Of a stretch of DNA of 64,000 bases, positions 57,953-64,000 are shown in pieces. The notes under the pieces were generated by a model that was given only the letters and a program-made list of their open reading frames with translations, ran no database searches and was not told the DNA's origin. The stretch comes from Clytia hemisphaerica (lineage: Eukaryota; Cnidaria; Hydrozoa; Leptothecata; Clytiidae), in the NCBI GenBank assembly GCA_902728285.1, contig CACVBU010001357.1, positions 52,719 to 116,718 on the forward strand, read 5' to 3'. Within the stretch, counting starts at the first letter, position 1; each line of letters starts with the position of its first letter. The translations under genes and the position numbers were made by a program.

Positions 57953-59530
57953 TTACCACGATTATCGATTCGGCTTGGACAATAATAAGACTTGATCAAA
58001 ATTTAATTCAACCTGATAAACTTGAATCTTATCGGTGACGTGGCAAAGGTCGTCATCTTTGGCGCTAGCCATTACTTTCGATTTCCAAAAGATTTCGTAA
58101 CACAGAAAGAAACCCTATTTAAGTAATAATTTGTCATTATGTTGCAAGAGACCTCAAAGATGGCTGCTGTTGTAGACAAAACGCTGAGTCAGCAAAATAT
58201 CTTACAAAACCAACATAAATGATTACACAAAAATAGGAGGCGTTACTAGGAAAACGGATACAACAAAATGTTAATCATTCATAGAATTGACATCCTTCCC
58301 TGACAAGACAATGTTTGTAACATGGTCTTATTAGTTTACATAAGAAAGAAAGGGTAAAAGAGAACTCTTAACCATGTTAACTAAATGATGGACCCTTTCT
58401 ACTTCGACCCTAAATAACCGCCAGTCCCGTATGCGCCGAGCCTCAATCCACAACTATTAGATTCTGTGCTCAGTGCAAATAACGGCTATAAAAATTCTTT
58501 AACCCTTAAAATGCCATCACTACAAATTCAAATTTCAAAATATTCATATATTTCAATTGTGTGTACTTAGTTTATTATTCGGGCGGGGTCAAAAACAGGG
58601 CGGCATCGGTGGCGGCGCTAGGTCCAAACCTATACGGGTACAGGACCGAGAAATTGTGTGATCTCATTTATTGGAGTGCAGGCTCGGATACAGAGGGAGG
58701 CTATAACCAATGGAGGAGAGTGCACTTATATGGAAACTAATTACTCTCCATGAATAAGATAGCCTACCTCCTGTATCCGACCATGGGAGTGACATTTTAA
58801 TGTGACCTTTTATTTTAAATCCACCAGAAAGTAAAAAAGATATGGGCCGGCGTATAATGGGCCAAAAAACACTTTAAACATAACATTTCATACATAACTC
58901 CTGAAGTCGAAATTAATAAACAGTAGGTTTTAAATCGAACGCGTTAAAGTCCTCAAATAGTTCGACGTAAGGATGATAAATGAACTTTTAGCCCATGATG
59001 CGAACATTCTAACTGTTTTTATGAAAATATGAAAAGCTTTCATATTAAGAGAATCGCACAAAGAGGATCACACTTTGACGTTACTTCCCCGTTCCACAAA
59101 CAGATAAGCGTGCGGAGAAAGTGATACCTAGGCTCACTTGAAGAGCTTCCCATTTCCCATAAAGCTGAGCATATACACATGGTGGTCTTTAGAGAGTTTT
59201 CAATGTGAACAAAAAGAGCTTTCTCTTAGGATCCTAGATTCTTATCCTGTCGTGACAAAACGCTCAAATGTCACATGAAGCAACGTTTCGACATTTTTTT
59301 GACGTACCGTAGCTTCTAGTTCTAAAGTTAAAGGTTTCCTTGTAAAAGAAGTCGTGGAATTTGAAATTGTTGAAAACTTTCTGTGGGAATATTTTTAGCA
59401 CTAGTTCTCAGTCCCTTTTACCTTAATAAACAAAACGAAGAATTTAGAGAGAAGGTCGCAGTCAGAAGGTTTGTTAAAGCATAAAGACGAATTTCGGAAA
59501 ACTTTACAATTTTGGAAGATCAAAATAGAA
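57953..59530. other. Intergenic region upstream of the homeobox gene
   Basis: A hairpin-type inverted repeat lies at 58670-58795 (TCGGATACAGAGGGAGGCTA and the complement of TAGCCTACCTCCTGTATCCGA). No exon is recognised. The promoter of the homeobox gene should fall here, but no TATA or other element was identified with confidence. Confidence 0.4.
58670..58795. repeat. Short inverted-repeat element
   Basis: Arms of about 30 bp (GGCTCGGATACAGAGGGAGG... and its complement) surround an inner ATGGAGGAGAGT/ACTCTCCAT inverted pair, so the whole 120 bp can fold as one hairpin. Confidence 0.65.
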
Positions 59531-62500
59531 ATGAGTTTCCAGACAACTTTAAGAAGACACATTCCAATTTACCCGAAGCCACCTTCAAATGATATCCATC
59601 TTACTTACACAACTGATGGGAGTAGAGTCAAATATCATGTCGAGAGTAAACCAATGCAATTACAGCCTTTGAAAGGTAGGTTTTGAAACCATAAAGACTT
59701 TGTCTTTGTAAAAATAGTTCAGTTTGAGAAATGTTAGATAGAAAACTTAATTACATTTTAGGGCCTACATTTAACAAACAACTATGTTAGTTTACCCTAA
59801 AAAAAATAAAAATTTTAGTGGTATTGATATTTGATATCCAAGTTTTTCTCATATTATGTTATTATGCCATAAACAACTTATTTCGCAAATTATTTCACAA
59901 ATTATCATATTGCACGTCCACGTGACACTCCAGTTATTCATTGCCTTTTTTAAGGATGATGATTCATTAGGCCCAAACTGATTATCATCAAAAAAGGGGA
60001 AAATCTCCATCACAGAAAAATCATTCCCAAGAAATCAAATTTTTGAACTTTCAACGGAAATACAACACGGAAAAAAGTTACCGATGCGTTTATGATATGA
60101 AACTAGCAAAACAGTTAAAATTGAAAATTCCAAAACACCTCAATTTACCTAAATTTCAACTTTCGTTTTAATGCAAGCGCAGCTTGTTTCCGAGTTCAGT
60201 ACTTATTTTTACATTAGCGTCAAACGTCTTATTCGAAAGTATTCCGTGCGACAAGTTCCTTGTAAGGCGATCACCGTAATGAGTGGACGAACATTTTGTT
60301 AAAACCGATTATTTCCATATTTGGCATTATACGGTAATAATCAATTTAAAGTCAATTACATTTAATTATGTTGATATCAATGTTTTACGCAATATGATAA
60401 AAGTGTTTTGTTGATATCTTATTATAATTTCGGTCTGTTGACAGTAAAGGTTGTAAGATAAGCTCAGCAGCTGAAACTGGACAGAAATTTGACCCGATAG
60501 TAAAACAACGAACGCGATGTATCAAATGATAAACCCCTTTTAATCTGCGAATGAATATCTCCTAGATCTCGAGTGAGCCATCTCAGCTGGCACACAACGT
60601 ACGTTTCTTACACATTCTTCGAACGTCCATGACTTCTATGTTACGTTGAAATCATTGAGTTTAATGCTGAAAAGGCAAATCTTTAACCTTTCCCAAGCAT
60701 GAAAAAGTGAACCCTTAAGATCTGCGCTACATTTCTCAGATTGAATCTAGCACTTTCTTTGTTCTCGCGATGATGGCGTTTTACATTTTTCAAATTCTCC
60801 TGTTAAATTTTACCTACAACCAAGCGTTTGTATAAAAACAACGCAGTCAGTGCAGTTATGTAGAAAATAAGTGCCGACTCTAGCCTTTGGTCATACCTTA
60901 TTGATTGAAACAACGTTGTCATTTGGGATACAAAATCTTTCTGGTTTGAATTGACCTGGAGTTAATCTTTTCATCCATATATCCTCTTTTCAAAGAAGTA
61001 GTGTCCTTTATTGTACTGCTCCCGTCATAGACTTTGCCTTTGACTTAAACTTAGACTTGAATGAATATAATCCTGGTGTGATTTGTAAATTTCGGATCTC
61101 ATTATAATAAAAAACTTCTGCACAGTAGAAACCTTTGTGTACAAACTTGAGTTTCAGCTGGTAGGTGAAGGCTAGTTTGATTATGATTCATAGACGCCTA
61201 ATGTAAATTAGCAACAACTTACGAAAGGATAGCAAAATATAAATTTCAGTTGTGAATATTACATAAAAATGGGGAATATTCCTTTGTGGGACCGGGAGAC
61301 CGGGCTTCCGCATCACTTCCAAACGGGGAGCATGACTCAAAAAGCTATATTCTTTGTAAAATGATTAATACGCTCGGATAGCTCTCTGAGAAAACTATAG
61401 TTAGATAACGAGGTCGCCATAAAGTGCCCTCGATTACATTAAAATGGATGTAAAGTGGTGTTTACAAAGGAAAAGAGATAATACGTTCAAAATTACAATA
61501 CAATAGCTTAAACATCATCACGTCACTCGTATTAAGAATGACGTGTTTTGAAACCGGCGATTATCTTTCTATTCCGTAAAGTCAATTGCAGTTGATTTCT
61601 CTCTCTTGCTATTGTCATTTAACGAGCGAAACAATAGAAGAGAACAATAGCACCCTTAATGACTTTCGATTGTGTGTTTTCTATAACGTAGAAGCTAACC
61701 ATAATGACACCGGCATAATTAATTGCGCGCGGGTATAAAAGACTTTGCAAGAATTTTAAATGGCGGCATTTTGAGTTTTGCATTCAATCTCAAAACATAG
61801 TAAAAAAGACCTATACAACTCATTGATATTACTCTATATTACAAAGACTTGACAGTATTATTCCGTCCAGAGGCACTTGACTGTTTTGTTTATTTACTTG
61901 TTTGTTTTTGAAAGCCGCAGTCACATTTTAAGGTAAACATTCATTTTACGGAGAGTGTTTAAATGCTATTTGAAGGCACTTTGACTTTTCTAGCAAACGA
62001 GGCACATTGATGACGTCATTGGCATGTCAGAAAGCTGAGAGTTTTCCGCTTATTATAAACTGTGCGTATTCAGGCTAAGATAGATTTTCCGACTTTTGGA
62101 GAAACTCTATTGGAGAAACTCTATTTATATATCGAGGACAACAAAGAGAGCATTTGACTTAACAGAACTGAGTTGAAATTTTGCTTTTGAAAGACGTTCG
62201 GTGATTTTTTAGCTTTTCGCCGATGATCATTATGCTAGCCTTGAATGCAGAAAGTAAAAGAAAAAGTTTGGAAAAGGGGTAAAATTAGATTTTTAATGCA
62301 AGTAACTAAAATTTTAGTTCATCTTGTTCTCCCTGCTTTTGATTGGTAATTGGTGATATTTTTCTTCATTTTAGAAAGCATGACGACCTCAGATGGAAAC
62401 AAATCTGCTGACACAGCATTTGGAGTCAACCAAAATGGTAGCACAGCTACGACGGCCACAAACCCTCAAAAGAAGCAAACAACACGAAAAGTTTTCAGCC

Positions 62501-63249
62501 ATGCAGCTCAACTAGAACTCGAAAACGCTTTTCGTATGTCACCCTATTTGACAGCTTGGAAACGACAATGTCTCTCACAAAAATTGAGCCTGACCGAAAG
62601 ACAAGTTAGAGTATGGTTCCAAAATCGACGCATGCGTATTAAAAGTGAGCGCGGACGTTGCGGTAAACCATCACCAACGAAAAAACACGTCGAGACAAGC
62701 AGCACCAAAGCGTCACCTCCACCCGATTACAGCACAGCCACAACGACCACAGGCTTTCCGAACAGTTTAATGCCTTATACTTCTTTCCAGCCTAGTTTCC
62801 AATCTCCTTTCAATCAAGCTCCAATCTACACAGCCACTTATCAAAATGGAGCATTTTCAGAAGGATTATCGTTGCCTTTCAACGTATTATCGAGCAAAAT
62901 CAATCAAATTTCGAACAATGATTCTACAGTTTCGACGACTAACTTTCCAATTACGACCAATAGTTATCCTATTACCACATCCAACACATTTTACGATACT
63001 AAAAACACAGACTGTTTACGGCTTCCATGCTACGCCACCAGTAGCGAAAGTTACGAGCAACAACAAAATCAGTTTCTTGAACAACAGAAAGGACAACAAA
63101 TTCAACAAAACACTCAACAATTTTTTCAACAAGATAATGAAACTGCTCAATTTATAAACAACTTTGATATTACAGAATTGAGAGCGTTGACAACCTGCTC
63201 TTACGAATCTTCTTTAGCTGATGTGATGACTTATGGGAATGTTATTTAA
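59531..63249 (+). CDS. ANTP-type homeobox transcription factor (Hox/ParaHox-like)
   Basis: Exon 1 is 59531-59675 (MSFQTTLRRHIPIYPKPPSN... LQPLK, phase 1) and exon 2 is 62375-63249, giving 339 residues. A complete 60-residue homeodomain occupies residues 82-141, with Arg5, Leu16, Phe20, Trp48, Phe49, Gln50, Asn51, Arg53 and Met54 in place (VRVWFQNRRMRIKSERGR). Gln50 and Met54 fit the ANTP class. LTERQV before Trp48 is reminiscent of posterior Hox, but FSHAAQLELENAF and MSPYLTAWKRQCLSQ are divergent, so I give no symbol. The C-terminus is Ser/Thr/Asn-rich and then Gln-rich (QQQNQFLEQQKGQQIQQ), a possible activation domain. The exon-2 acceptor TTTTAG is followed by AAAGCATG, and ATG62380 is an alternative start. 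It acts in the nucleus and binds DNA. Confidence 0.82.
60584..60927. mobile_element. CAGCTGGCACACAACGT MITE, long copy interrupted by a degraded hAT-like MITE
   Basis: CAGCTGGCACACAACGTACG at the left and GAAACAACGTTGTCATTTGG at the right resemble the ends of 42101-42200. The interior (about 60650-60905) contains GAAAAAGTGAACCCTTAAGAT, GATTGAATCTAGC and GACTCTAGCCTTTGGTCATA, which recall the interior of 56779-57065 (AAAAAGTGAAGCCTTAAAAT). A nested insertion is inferred; the identities are modest. Confidence 0.5.
61733..61745 (+). promoter_or_regulatory. TATA-box-like sequence in homeobox intron 1
   Basis: GGGTATAAAAGACTTTG is a close match to the metazoan TATA consensus, about 640 bp upstream of exon 2. 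A second TATA-like word, TATTTATATATCG, is at about 62123. Either could serve an internal promoter. A short ATG exon at 62223-62253 (MIIMLALNAE, phase 1, then GTAAAAG) would also splice in frame to 62375. Confidence 0.35.
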
Positions 63250-64000
63250 AACTGTTATCTAGGATCTTCAGCCCCAGCTGTAATGTGGAAACCATGCCAG
63301 CGTAATTAGACTTACTCCATTGATGGTGGTTTCTACATAATAGTAAGAAAAAGTACACATTGAAAGCTAACAGACTCTAAGGCATAAATCTTCTGACCTG
63401 CAGCTTCCCGAGTTCAAATTTTATCGCCTGAAGGAACAGTGTTGGATAATTGCAAGTATTGATCCAGTCTAAATGAATCCTTCTAAAATCGAACTCGAAC
63501 CCTTTAGAAAAGGTTTTAAGGGATAAAAGAGATGTATTTAGTCAGCAAAAATGAAAATGGGGAATACAGTGTTTGTTTTGGGTCGTTTGAAGGAACTCAA
63601 TTAGATTTAGAATTTATTAGAAGATGGTATTTGCTGAGTTTATTTGGTAAAGATTATCTAAAACTCAAAAAGAGAAATGGACTACAATTCAGATTTCTCA
63701 TTATTCTTTTAGGTTGTACATAATTTACTCAGAATATCTATGTATATAATTTAGGTTTTTTATCAAAGTTTTTTTCTTAGAATATTTTTTTGAATACTTA
63801 GTAAGAATATCAGACAAGATGTACAGTCTTTCCTCTCTTGGAACTAAGAATGTTCGGGTGTTCTTAGGCATGCTCTCAACATGCAATGCTGGACAAAAGG
63901 TTGTAGACAAATGAAATTTCAGTGAAAAATGATGAGAAATAGAGCAAAATGACTCTTCACTGTGTCTGAAAGGGGATGGAAGTTAAGAAAAACACTTTTG
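63250..64000. other. Homeobox gene 3' flank; no gene seen
   Basis: The open frame 63532-63723 (MYLVSKNENGEYSVCFGSFE...) has no recognised domain and its significance is unclear. Nothing else was recognised. Confidence 0.4.

Overview
The window is animal nuclear DNA. It is AT-rich, with intron-containing genes using GT-AG junctions, metazoan gene families (homeobox, ephrin-like, MARVEL, sulfatase, PUS7L), Ty3/gypsy and LINE retroelements, a tRNA-derived SINE and very many short inverted-repeat elements. I cannot name the phylum. A compact invertebrate genome is the best guess.

Layout. 1-2506: internally deleted Ty3/gypsy retrotransposon. 3750-8453 (+): seven-exon sulfatase-family gene of 489 codons whose catalytic residues are almost all replaced, so probably a secreted pseudoenzyme. 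9404-22794 (+): five-exon gene for a 2319-residue repeat-rich protein (called gene A here); its 5.6 kb first intron holds a degraded LINE and several MITE-like elements. 23242-23962 (-): orphan transmembrane exon nearly identical to one at 44.7 kb. 24387-26985 (-): PUS7L-like pseudouridine synthase. 27.9-39.1 kb: block of transposable elements (a 3.8 kb foldback, a 4.6 kb element with long TIRs and decayed ORFs, a perfect 92-bp inverted repeat and nested foldbacks). 39762-50727 (+): nine-exon ephrin-like type I membrane protein. 46466-49474 (-): two-exon gene B, nested antisense in the last intron of the ephrin-like gene. 52606-54713 (+): MARVEL-like four-pass membrane protein, one exon unresolved. 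59531-63249 (+): ANTP-type homeobox gene of 339 codons.

Most interesting result. Genes A and B, about 27 kb apart and convergently oriented, appear to be paralogues of a family I do not recognise. They share a repeated module (a xPDxxFxGE-like motif, a hydrophobic segment centred on LPYRVY or YxFPF, then a basic NAKKVxRRxR-like tail), an NPFxxxxEKA-like motif, and a first intron in phase 0 between Gln and Asp. Both also carry a pair of TGACGTCA palindromes 27-29 bp apart at almost the same distance upstream of their start codons (about 172-210 bp). That suggests a co-regulated family.

Other points for follow-up are the pseudosulfatase, the duplicated transmembrane exon, the 38-copy 11-residue repeat that is open on both strands, and several apparently uncharacterised transposable-element families with clear target-site duplications. 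All exon models were built by hand from splice-site, phase and family logic; no transcript evidence was available.
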